In this document: in pieces, positions 49,088 to 57,151 of the stretch
Layout: the number at the start of each line of letters is the position of its first letter
Position numbering within the stretch: the stretch's first letter is position 1
Assembly (NCBI GenBank): GCA_028692395.1
Contig: JAQUXP010000021.1
Coordinates: forward strand, 1-63,521
Direction: 5' to 3'
Origin: Lachnospiraceae bacterium
Lineage (GTDB): Bacteria > Bacillota > Clostridia > Lachnospirales > Lachnospiraceae
DNA length: 63,521 nt
Notes under the pieces: model-generated
The model's database searches: none
What the model saw: the letters and a program-made list of their open reading frames with translations, nothing else
What the model was told of the DNA's origin: nothing
Translations under genes and position numbers: made by a program

Positions 49088-50811
49088 AAAAAATAGTACT
49101 TGCAGCAGTTAATGCAAAATATATTCATTCGAATCTGGCGGTGTATGACCTGCGGGCCTACGCAAAGGAGCAGGGAATTGACACCATACTCCTGGAATAT
49201 ACTATTAATCAGACGAAGGATGAGATTTTGAAGGGAATCTATGAACAGCAGCCGGATGTGCTTTGCATCTCCTGCTATATCTGGAATATTTCATTAGTAA
49301 AAGAGATCATCTGTGAGCTTCATAAGATACTTCCGGACATGGCCATCTGGCTTGGCGGTCCGGAGGTTTCTTTTGACGCTGAGAAGGTACTGGAGGAGAA
49401 TCCGGCAGCAGCAGGCGTGATGCGGGGCGAAGGGGAAAGAACCTTTGCCGAGCTTGGAGCATGGTATCAGAGGGAGGAGCCCAGGTTACAGCAGATCCAG
49501 GGCATTACCTGGCGTACTGAGGCAGGAAAGATTGTGAGCAATCCAGACCGGGAGATTATGGATCTGTCAGAGGTGCCATTTCCCTACCAGGACCTTACAG
49601 ACTTCCGGCATCGGATTATTTACTACGAATCCAGCAGGGGATGTCCGTTCTCCTGCAGCTACTGCCTCTCCTCCGTGGATAAGCGTCTCAGATTTCGAAA
49701 GCTTTCTCTTGTAAAGCAGGAACTGCAGTTTTTTCTGGACAGGAGGGTGCCCCAGGTGAAGTTCGTGGATCGCACCTTTAATTGCAAAAAAGAGCATGCG
49801 ATGGCTATCTGGACTTATCTGGTGGAGCATGATAATGGCGTGACAAATTTTCATTTTGAAATTGCTGCAGATCTGCTTACGCCGGAGGAGCTTGCTTTGT
49901 TTGCCAGGATGAGACCGGGCCTGATCCAGCTGGAGATTGGAGTGCAGTCGGTGAACCCGGATACCATCACAGAGATTCACCGAAAGATGGATTTTGAGAA
50001 GGTTTCAGATATTGTGAGAAAGGTTCAGGCTAACAGGAATATTCATCAGCATCTGGATCTGATTGCGGGACTGCCCTTTGAAAATTATGAAAGCTTTGCG
50101 CATTCTTTTGACTGCGTCTATGCACTGCATCCCCAGCAGCTTCAGCTGGGCTTTTTGAAGGTGCTGAAGGGCTCTTTTATGTATGAGCATGCAGAAGAGT
50201 ATGGCTGTATCTATCAGGAGAAGGAGCCCTATGAGGTGCTTTTAACAAAATGGCTTCCCTATGGGGATATCCTGCGCCTCAAACAGGTGGAGGAGATGGT
50301 GGAGGTGTACTATAACAGCGTACAGTTTGTCCGGCTTCTGGCGGAGATTGAGCGCCGTTATACCAGTATGTTTTCTTTTTTTGAAGAACTGGGGGAATTC
50401 TACAGGCGTTGTGGATATTTTGCAGTTTCCCATACAAGGCTCCGCCGATATGAGATTCTGCTTGAATTCTTAAAAGAGCGTTTTGGAAAAGAGCAGGGCA
50501 TCTTTGAAAATCTGGCAGTGCTGGATGTCTATGCCAGAGAAAACGCCAAGAGCCGCCCGGCATTTGCTCCGGATCAGCAGCCCTGGAAGGAAGCGATTCG
50601 TACCTTCTATCAAAGGGAGGAAGAGATGCGAAGGCTGCTGCCGGGATACGAAGGTTATAATTGGAAACAGCTGATGAAGATGACCCATCTTGAGATACTG
50701 GGAGAGGAGGAGCCACAGGCGATATTGTTTGATTATCAGACCCGTGATCCCCTTACCCAGTCAGCACGGTGTCTCGAGGTTAGCATGGAATTGAGAGAAG
50801 GTAAGGCATGA
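49084..50811 (+). CDS. B12-binding radical SAM protein (DUF4080 type)
   Basis: The 575-residue protein has an N-terminal cobalamin-binding domain (about 1-140, with the acidic GGPEVSFD region), a radical SAM core with the cluster motif CPFSCSYC (about 187-194) and a C-terminal helical domain like DUF4080. It should use a 4Fe-4S cluster and SAM, possibly with cobalamin, for a methylation or rearrangement; the substrate is not known. It is translationally coupled to both neighbours by 4-base overlaps. Confidence 0.88.
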   Translation: MKKIVLAAVNAKYIHSNLAVYDLRAYAKEQGIDTILLEYTINQTKDEILKGIYEQQPDVLCISCYIWNISLVKEIICELHKILPDMAIWLGGPEVSFDAEKVLEENPAAAGVMRGEGERTFAELGAWYQREEPRLQQIQGITWRTEAGKIVSNPDREIMDLSEVPFPYQDLTDFRHRIIYYESSRGCPFSCSYCLSSVDKRLRFRKLSLVKQELQFFLDRRVPQVKFVDRTFNCKKEHAMAIWTYLVEHDNGVTNFHFEIAADLLTPEELALFARMRPGLIQLEIGVQSVNPDTITEIHRKMDFEKVSDIVRKVQANRNIHQHLDLIAGLPFENYESFAHSFDCVYALHPQQLQLGFLKVLKGSFMYEHAEEYGCIYQEKEPYEVLLTKWLPYGDILRLKQVEEMVEVYYNSVQFVRLLAEIERRYTSMFSFFEELGEFYRRCGYFAVSHTRLRRYEILLEFLKERFGKEQGIFENLAVLDVYARENAKSRPAFAPDQQPWKEAIRTFYQREEEMRRLLPGYEGYNWKQLMKMTHLEILGEEEPQAILFDYQTRDPLTQSARCLEVSMELREGKA

Positions 50812-51518
50812 ATTCATATGTGGCAGTAGATCTGGAAACCACAGGACTGAATCCGAAAAATGACAGGATTTTGGAAATAGGTGCATTGAAGATGATAGAC
50901 GGAAGACCCATGGGAGAATTTCGGACCTTTATTGATCCCAGGATGAAGATTCCGGAGCATATTACACAGCTCACAGGAATTACGGACGACATGGTGGCAG
51001 GACAGCCAGCGGCAGACCATGGTGTGAAGGCCTTTATTGCATTTGCAGAGGAGCTGCCCCTGCTGGGACACAATGTGTTATTTGATTACAGTTTTCTGAA
51101 GCATCAGGCAGCCAACCAAAGACTGGAATTTGAGCGCAGCGCCTGCGATACCCTCAAGATTGCCCGAAAGGCATTTCCGGGACTTCCCAACCGCAGTCTG
51201 GAGGCAATGTGCTCCTATTATCAGATTGACCGGACCCATGCGCACCGGGCTTTTGATGATGCCCAGGCAACGGAGGTATTATACCGGCTGCTGAAACAGG
51301 AATTTGAACCCGCTCATCCGGAGTGGTTTATCCCCGAAAACCTGATCTATCGAGTGAAAAGACAGTCTTCTATTACAGAAGCGCAAAAACGGTACTTGAA
51401 TGATTTGATAAAATATCATAGAATAGAGTGTAATGTCGTGATGGAGAGCCTTACGAAAAGTGAAGCTTCCCGCATGATTGATAAAATCATATTAACACAT
51501 GGAAAGATAGAGAGGTAA
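50808..51518 (+). CDS. DnaQ-like 3'-5' exonuclease (DEDDh family)
   Basis: The 236-residue protein has ExoI VAVDLETTGL (Asp-Glu metal ligands), ExoII GHNVLFDYSFL and ExoIII HAHRAFDDAQ, all intact, and a short C-terminal extension (about 180-236) beyond the exonuclease fold. Free-standing DEDDh proteins proofread or trim DNA or RNA. Its ATG overlaps the radical SAM gene by 4 bases. The stop TAA overlaps the ribosome binding region of a tiny membrane-protein gene. Confidence 0.92.
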   Translation: MNSYVAVDLETTGLNPKNDRILEIGALKMIDGRPMGEFRTFIDPRMKIPEHITQLTGITDDMVAGQPAADHGVKAFIAFAEELPLLGHNVLFDYSFLKHQAANQRLEFERSACDTLKIARKAFPGLPNRSLEAMCSYYQIDRTHAHRAFDDAQATEVLYRLLKQEFEPAHPEWFIPENLIYRVKRQSSITEAQKRYLNDLIKYHRIECNVVMESLTKSEASRMIDKIILTHGKIER

Positions 51519-51523
51519 TGATT

Positions 51524-51622
51524 ATGAGAACTCCGAAGGGAAGAAAGATTGTCGCTGCTGTCATTGCAATTGTGCTGGTAATTGCCATGGTGGTACCAAT
51601 GGTTTTAAGTTTTCTGATATAG
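51524..51622 (+). CDS. 32-residue single-span membrane protein
   Basis: ATG 51524 opens a 32-codon frame, MRTPKGRKIVAAVIAIVLVI and onward, with a basic N-terminus, one membrane span (about 9-31) and a stop at 51620-51622. AGAGG (51511-51515) lies 8 bases upstream. The tight packing between the exonuclease (5 bases) and the VanW lipoprotein (14 bases), the good ribosome binding site and the clean span support a real gene. Function unknown. Confidence 0.72.
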   Translation: MRTPKGRKIVAAVIAIVLVIAMVVPMVLSFLI

Positions 51623-51636
51623 AAAGTGGGGAACAG

Positions 51637-53184
51637 ATGAAAAAAGGAACAGGTCTTGGACTGGCACTTTTGCTGCTGGCAGCAGTAGCCGGCTGCGGAG
51701 GCAGTAAGAACAGTGCGACATCGCAGGAGACGTCTGCTGTAAGCGGGTCTGATACCGAAAGCAGCCAGAAAGCAGCAGATGGCACAGAGAATGCAGACTC
51801 GGACAATATGACTGCAGCAGATAATATATATATCGAAAATATCAATGTTTCCGGAATGAACGAGGCAGAGATCACTGCCGCTGTGCAGCAGAAGATGCAG
51901 GAGCTTGCCGCAAGCACCATTATCTTAAGTGCAGGGGGAACAAGTACGGCAGTAAGCGCACAGGATTTTGGTTTATCGTATACGAATACAGATGTAATCC
52001 GTCAGGCACTGGAGACTGGTCAGCGGGGAAATGCACTGAAGCGTTTCGAGGCGGCATATCAGAAGGAAGAGGATGGTCCTCTTGTTCTGGAATTGAAGTT
52101 TGATGTGAATGAGGATCAGATTCGGCAGGTACTGTCTGCACAATCTGCAGTATTACAAAAACCCGCTGTCAATGTAAGTCTGGTTCGTAATGCTGACGGA
52201 AGCTTTACGTCTTCTAATGGAGAAGACGGATGGGCAGTAGATACCGATGCAGCTGTTCAGACGATCCATGATTTCTTTACAGGCAGCTGGCGGGGTGGAC
52301 GTGCCACTATTACACTGGCAACCACCCCTGTTGCAGCCAAGGGGGGCGGAGATCAGATCGCTCTGGTAAAAGATGTTCTGGCCCAGAGTCAGACCTCTTA
52401 TGCCGACAGCACAGATGTGAGAAAGCAGAATATTCAGGTGGGTGTTTCTCTGATTAATGGAAGCGTGATCTATCCCGGAGAAGAATTCTCCGTGGAGGCA
52501 GCCACACAGCCTTATACCGCTGAAAATGGTTATGCCCCGGCGCCCTCCTATGAGATGGGAAGTATTGTAGATACCTATGGCGGAGGTCTGTGTCAGGTTT
52601 CAACAACACTTTACCTGGCGGTTCTGAATGCAGAGCTGGAGGTTACAGAGCGGTCAAGCCACTCTATGATTGTTAATTACGTGGAGCCGTCCATGGATGC
52701 AGCTGTTGCGGAAGGGGTGAAGGATCTGAAGTTTGTTAATAATACAGATGCCCCTATCTATATCGAGGGTATCGCAGACGGCGGAGTCTTAAGCTTTAAC
52801 ATCTATGGACATGAGACCAGGGAAGCAGGAAGAACGCTAGCCTTCCAAAGTGAGACCTTGAAGACAACAGCAATTACCGATGTTTTTGATATTGATCCGG
52901 AGCTGGACTGGGGACAGACCAGAGGGCAGAGTGGCCATCTGGGATGTGAGGCAAGGTTGTGGAAGACTGTCAGCCTAAACGGTGTGGAACAGTCAAGAGA
53001 ACAGGTCAATGACAGCGAATATAATATGGCACCAAATACTGTTTTCTATGGAACCAAGGGTGCTTCTGATGAAGCCGTCAGTGAATTAAAGGCAGCGGTT
53101 CAGGCCGCAGATACCGTGGAGGATGCAGCCACTATCAATGCGGTTGTAGCCAAATATGCAGGTCAGATAACGCCGGCGCAGTAA
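51637..53184 (+). CDS. VanW-family lipoprotein with peptidoglycan-binding-like domain
   Basis: The 515-residue protein has a lipoprotein signal (lipobox AVAGC, Cys about 19), a Ser/Asp/Ala-rich linker, a PG_binding_4-like domain (about 70-240, with VSAQDFGLSYTNTD) and a VanW domain (about 270-400, with YPGEEFSVEAA, YGGGLCQVSTTLY and SHSMIVNYV). Full VanW proteins of this kind are surface proteins linked to the cell wall. The Cys in GLCQVSTT is conserved in the family. GTGGGG lies just before the ATG. Confidence 0.9.
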   Translation: MKKGTGLGLALLLLAAVAGCGGSKNSATSQETSAVSGSDTESSQKAADGTENADSDNMTAADNIYIENINVSGMNEAEITAAVQQKMQELAASTIILSAGGTSTAVSAQDFGLSYTNTDVIRQALETGQRGNALKRFEAAYQKEEDGPLVLELKFDVNEDQIRQVLSAQSAVLQKPAVNVSLVRNADGSFTSSNGEDGWAVDTDAAVQTIHDFFTGSWRGGRATITLATTPVAAKGGGDQIALVKDVLAQSQTSYADSTDVRKQNIQVGVSLINGSVIYPGEEFSVEAATQPYTAENGYAPAPSYEMGSIVDTYGGGLCQVSTTLYLAVLNAELEVTERSSHSMIVNYVEPSMDAAVAEGVKDLKFVNNTDAPIYIEGIADGGVLSFNIYGHETREAGRTLAFQSETLKTTAITDVFDIDPELDWGQTRGQSGHLGCEARLWKTVSLNGVEQSREQVNDSEYNMAPNTVFYGTKGASDEAVSELKAAVQAADTVEDAATINAVVAKYAGQITPAQ

Positions 53185-53210
53185 AGCTTGAAGGAAAGGG
53201 ATAAAGACAG

Positions 53211-54200
53211 ATGAAGATAGGAAAGTTACCGGAGCAGGTACTGATACGTTCCGTATTAAAACAGGTGCAGCATAGAAGAGAGGAAGTACTGGTAGGACCC
53301 TCTGTGGGTCTGGACTGTGCCGCATTTACAGTGGCGGAGGATGAGGCAGTTGTGATGTCTACCGATCCGATTACAGGGACGGCAAAGGATCTGGGTCACC
53401 ACTGCATCCATATCACGGCAAATGATCTGGCGGCATCCGGTGCAGAGCCCATAGGTATTATGTTAACCGTGCTTCTTCCTGAACATGTTCTGGAGGAGGA
53501 TGTGAAGCGGCTGATGAAGGATGCGGAAGAGACCTGCGCCCAGTTGAATATGGAGATTCTGGGAGGACACACGGAGATTACCGATGTTGTTCAGAACATT
53601 CTGGTCACGGTAACCGGGGTAGGAAAGATAAAGAAAAAACATCTGCTGACCCATATGCAGGCAAAGGCGGATCAGGATATCGTAGTGACCAAGTGGATCG
53701 GACTGGAGGGCACATCGATTCTGGCAAAGGAGCGGGAAGCGGAGCTGCTTGGGAGATTTTCTCCGTCATTTGTCAACACGGCGAAGGGCTTTGATCAGTA
53801 TCTGTCGGTAGTTCGGGAAGGAAGTATCGCCGCATCACTGGGTGTTTCCGCCATGCATGATATTACAGAGGGTGGTGTTTTTGGGGCACTCTGGGAGATT
53901 GCCAGTGCTGGAGGTGTGGGATTGGATATTGATCTAAAGGCAATTCCAATTCGTCAGGAGACTGTTGAAGTCTGTGAGTTTTTCCACGCCAATCCATATC
54001 AGATGATGTCCAGCGGCTCTATGCTGATTGCAACGGATGACGGAAAAGCACTGCTGCAGGCACTGAAGGCTGAGGGCATTCATGGGGCTGTTGTGGGACG
54101 TACCAACAGCGGAAACGACCGGATTCTGAGAAATGGAGAGGAAGTCCGCTTCCTGGATCGGCCACAGCCGGACGAGTTGTATAAGGCACTCCGCAGTTAA
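53211..54200 (+). CDS. AIR synthase-related protein (PurM/HypE-like)
   Basis: The 329-residue protein has the two-domain PurM fold: the N-terminal part with VGLDCAAF, MSTDPITG and ITANDLAASGAEPIG, and the C-terminal part with AMHDITEGGVFGALWEIA and NPYQMMSSGSMLIA. Family members (PurM, HypE, ThiL, SelD) use ATP to activate a substrate. It lacks the C-terminal Cys of true HypE, and no hydrogenase genes are near, so it is the uncharacterised Clostridial type. Confidence 0.85.
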   Translation: MKIGKLPEQVLIRSVLKQVQHRREEVLVGPSVGLDCAAFTVAEDEAVVMSTDPITGTAKDLGHHCIHITANDLAASGAEPIGIMLTVLLPEHVLEEDVKRLMKDAEETCAQLNMEILGGHTEITDVVQNILVTVTGVGKIKKKHLLTHMQAKADQDIVVTKWIGLEGTSILAKEREAELLGRFSPSFVNTAKGFDQYLSVVREGSIAASLGVSAMHDITEGGVFGALWEIASAGGVGLDIDLKAIPIRQETVEVCEFFHANPYQMMSSGSMLIATDDGKALLQALKAEGIHGAVVGRTNSGNDRILRNGEEVRFLDRPQPDELYKALRS

Positions 54201-54236
54201 TGGGGGAATGAAAGAAAGGAAGCTTGAATTGTACTT

Positions 54237-54737
54237 ATGGCACAGCTGAATATTGTATTACATGAGCCGGAGATTCCGGCAAATACCGGAAATATTGGAA
54301 GAACCTGTGTAGCAACAGGAACAAGACTGCACCTGATTGAGCCTCTGGGCTTTCGCCTGAACGAGAAGGAGATTAAGCGTGCAGGCATGGATTACTGGAA
54401 AGATCTGGATGTTACCACCTATCTGAATTATGAAGATTTTCTGGCGAAGAATCCCGGGGCAGTTATCTATTACGCCACAACAAAAGCACCTCAGACGTAT
54501 ACGGAGGTGCAGTTTGAAGAAGACTGTTATATTATGTTTGGAAAGGAAAGCGCCGGAATCCCGGAAGATATCCTGGTTCAAAACCAGAAAACAGCGATCC
54601 GTATTCCCATGAACGACAACATACGGTCTTTGAATCTTTCCAATTCCGTGGCGATTGTGCTTTACGAAGCCCTTCGCCAGCATGACTTTGCACACATGCA
54701 GCGGAATGGACAACTGAGAAATTACGACTGGAAATAA
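54237..54737 (+). CDS. trmL: tRNA (cytidine(34)-2'-O)-methyltransferase TrmL
   Basis: The 166-residue SPOUT-class (trefoil knot) methyltransferase has PEIPANTGNIGRTC near the N-terminus, the SAM knot with MFGKESAGIPEDIL (about 102-115) and IRIPM...SLNLSNSVAIVLYEALRQ. It 2'-O-methylates the wobble base of leucine tRNAs. The ribosome binding site AAAGGAAG is somewhat distant (14 bases) from ATG 54237. A long hairpin element begins 7 bases after its stop. Confidence 0.95.
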   Translation: MAQLNIVLHEPEIPANTGNIGRTCVATGTRLHLIEPLGFRLNEKEIKRAGMDYWKDLDVTTYLNYEDFLAKNPGAVIYYATTKAPQTYTEVQFEEDCYIMFGKESAGIPEDILVQNQKTAIRIPMNDNIRSLNLSNSVAIVLYEALRQHDFAHMQRNGQLRNYDWK

Positions 54738-54744
54738 AGGAAAA

Positions 54745-54989
54745 TGGGGCTGCCACGCTATGCCGCTCCAGGACGGGAGACTGCTGCCAGACACTGTTTC
54801 GGAGTCCAAGAGCATATAAAAATGAATAGATTTTGCTAAAAACGTAAGGATGCAGCACAAACTCGTTTCACTCAAACAGTGTGCTGCATCCTTACAACGC
54901 AAATTCTATTCTTTTTCGTATGCTTAGGACTCCTGCAAATGTGTCTGGCAGCAGTCTCCCGTCCTGGAGCGGCATCGTGCAACAGACCC
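54745..54989. repeat. Long covarying hairpin element, copy 2 (between convergent trmL and kinase genes)
   Basis: The 245-nt element has perfect 35-base outer arms, from ATGCCGCTCCAGG at 54760 on the left to 54973 on the right. Inner stems include GAGTCC/GGACTC and GTAAGGATGCAGCAC/GTGCTGCATCCTTAC, with a 20-nt loop at 54859-54878 (AAACTCG...CTCAAACA). It shares TGGGG-CTG ends, TTTCGRAGTCCAAGAG, GATTTTGCTAAAA, AACGCAAA, CTTAGGACT and CTGCAAAT with copy 1, at the same relative positions, but most stem bases differ. It starts 7 bases after the trmL stop and ends 15 bases before the stop of the opposing kinase gene. Confidence 0.85.
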
Positions 54990-55004
54990 TTCGAAGACGA
55001 TGTA

Positions 55005-56426
55005 CTAGGAGGTGGGGGCTTTGCCCTTGTCCAGGGTAAAGACAAATTCCGTTCCTACTCCTTCGGTGCTGATGACATTGATATTCTGGTTGTGAGCATT
55101 GATGATCTCTTTTACGATGGCAAGTCCAAGACCGGTACCTTTTCGGTCCTTGCCCCGGGAGGAATCGATTTTGTAGAAACGATCCCAGATTTTTCCGATG
55201 CTGCTGCGGGGAATTCCGATTCCGGTATCTTTGACGGAGACGAAGATTTTTCCGTGGCGCTCGGTGGTTTCCACAAAGAGAGTGGAATCTTTATCACTGA
55301 ATTTCAGAGCGTTGTCAATCAGGTTATACAAAACCTGCTGGATCTTGCCCATATCAGCAGAAACGTACAGTGTCTGTGCGGCAAGTAAAAGTTCAATCGT
55401 GATATGTTTCTCCCGGCAGATGCCTTCGAAGGCAGCTGCCGTATTTTTTATGACAGCGTTGATGTCAAAATCTGTGATATCCAGTAACTGGCCCTTCTGT
55501 TCCATATTATTCAGGGTCAGCAGACTTTGGGTCAGCTTGTTCAGGCGTTCAGTCTCAAAGATCACAATCTGAAGATATTTATTCTGCATTTCCGGTGGAA
55601 TCGTACCATCGGCGATGGCCTCCACATAACCCTTGATAGAGGTTAGCGGAGAACGGAAATCATGAGAAATATTTGCCACAAATTTTCGCTGGTATTCGTT
55701 GGTCTTATTCAGCTCCGCAGACATATAATTCAGCGTGGTTGCCAGATACCCCATCTCATCGTGGGAGGTAACAGGAATATTATAGGTAAGATTACCGTTA
55801 ATATACTCCCGGGCACCCTGGATGATCTTCGTCAGCGGGCGGTAAACCGTAACGGAAAAGAGCAGAAGCAGCAGAAAAAATATAGCATAGAAAATTAAAA
55901 ATAAAATGTAAATAGTTGCCAGTATTTCTTCCCGCTGTGCATAGATATCCTGCAGGGTCGTGTGGATAGCTACATAGCCCCGGATGTCCAGATTAGCAGT
56001 GATGGGCTTCATCACAGTCAATACATCGTGATCAAAGCATCCGAAAAAATCTCCCACTGTATAATAGTCAGAACCAAGTGCCACAGGATCAAAGTTGTCC
56101 AGCTCGATGATCTGATAGCCGGACAGCGGATGTGCGGTGTTCAAAAACACGCTTCCACTGGTGCTGATCATCCAGATTTCAGAATTCTGGTAATCGCTGA
56201 GGGACTTCAGATTGTAATAGGTATCCTCCAGTGTGATATCCGTGGTATAGTACCGGGCGGCCTGATTCTCTGCCACAGAGGTAGCTTCTTTATACAGAGT
56301 GGTGCTGATGCTCTTTATAACCTCCTGCTGGACCATACGGGATCCCAGGGTGGATATCAGGGCAAAACAGGCAATTCCTATCAGGATATAAGCAATCAGG
56401 AATTTCCAGTAAAGTTTCTTTTTCAT
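55005..56426 (-). CDS. Membrane sensor histidine kinase (HAMP, HisKA)
   Basis: The 473-residue protein has membrane span 1 (about 8-28), an extracellular sensor of ~135 residues, span 2 (about 170-193), HAMP (about 194-246), HisKA with His255 (ANISHDFRSPLTSIKGY) and an ATPase domain with NLIDNALKFSD, VKDTGIGIP and KGTGLGLAIV. It phosphorylates the OmpR-type regulator encoded just upstream, which its start overlaps by 4 bases. The signal is unknown; the layout is that of envelope-stress or metabolic sensors in Firmicutes. Confidence 0.95.
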   Translation of the reverse strand: MKKKLYWKFLIAYILIGIACFALISTLGSRMVQQEVIKSISTTLYKEATSVAENQAARYYTTDITLEDTYYNLKSLSDYQNSEIWMISTSGSVFLNTAHPLSGYQIIELDNFDPVALGSDYYTVGDFFGCFDHDVLTVMKPITANLDIRGYVAIHTTLQDIYAQREEILATIYILFLIFYAIFFLLLLLFSVTVYRPLTKIIQGAREYINGNLTYNIPVTSHDEMGYLATTLNYMSAELNKTNEYQRKFVANISHDFRSPLTSIKGYVEAIADGTIPPEMQNKYLQIVIFETERLNKLTQSLLTLNNMEQKGQLLDITDFDINAVIKNTAAAFEGICREKHITIELLLAAQTLYVSADMGKIQQVLYNLIDNALKFSDKDSTLFVETTERHGKIFVSVKDTGIGIPRSSIGKIWDRFYKIDSSRGKDRKGTGLGLAIVKEIINAHNQNINVISTEGVGTEFVFTLDKGKAPTS

Positions 56427-57133
56427 GCCTGTCTGACCTCGAATTTATATCCGATGCCCCATACGGTGCTTAAGGACCAGGAGGGGTTATCCTTGATTTT
56501 TTCCCGAAGACGCTTGATATGGACATCTACCGTACGTGTGTCACCAATATATTCATATCCCCAGATATGGTCAAGCAGCTGCTCTCTTGTAAATACCTGA
56601 TTTGGAGAAGAAGCGAGAAAATAAAGCAGCTCCAGCTCCTTGGGGGGCATGTCAATATTCTGTCCCCGGTAAAGTACGGAATAGTTAGTCAGATTGATGA
56701 TCAGATCCGGATATTCTACATACTTTAAGGCTACAGCAGCAGGCGGCTCGGGAGCAGGTGCGGGCTGGAAGCGACGCAGCACTGCCTTTACCCGTGCAAC
56801 CAGTTCTTTGGTGTCAAAGGGCTTCATAATATAGTCATCGGCACCCAGCTCCAGCCCCAGAACCTTATCAAAGATCTCACCTTTTGCGGAAAGCATAATA
56901 ATCGGCGTGTTGGAACGCTGGCGAATCTCGCGGCAGACCTGATAGCCGTCCATACCGGGAAGCATCAGATCCAGCAGAATCAGATTAGGTTCAAAGGATG
57001 CTGCTTCACAGATAGCATCCTCGCCGTCATTGACGATTCTGCACTCATAGCACTCCTTGGTCAGATACAGCGAAATCAGTTCTGCGATATTATTGTCATC
57101 GTCAACGATGAGTATTTTTTGTTTTGCTACCAT
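56423..57133 (-). CDS. OmpR/PhoB-family response regulator
   Basis: The 236-residue protein has a receiver with DDD (11-13), phosphoacceptor Asp55 (LILLDLMLPGMDGY) and Lys104 (IMKPFD), a Pro/Ala-rich linker (about 123-133) and a winged-helix DNA-binding domain (about 140-233, with DHIWGYEYIGDTRTVDVHIK). AAGGGAAGGAG lies before the ATG. It forms an operon with the kinase gene downstream. Target genes are not shown by the sequence. Confidence 0.95.
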   Translation of the reverse strand: MVAKQKILIVDDDNNIAELISLYLTKECYECRIVNDGEDAICEAASFEPNLILLDLMLPGMDGYQVCREIRQRSNTPIIMLSAKGEIFDKVLGLELGADDYIMKPFDTKELVARVKAVLRRFQPAPAPEPPAAVALKYVEYPDLIINLTNYSVLYRGQNIDMPPKELELLYFLASSPNQVFTREQLLDHIWGYEYIGDTRTVDVHIKRLREKIKDNPSWSLSTVWGIGYKFEVRQA

Positions 57134-57151
57134 GGAAAACTCCTTCCCTTT

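Noticed and set aside
55112-55888. Open frames opposite the kinase gene
   Set aside because: They are shadows of the kinase, which has all histidine kinase boxes in order.
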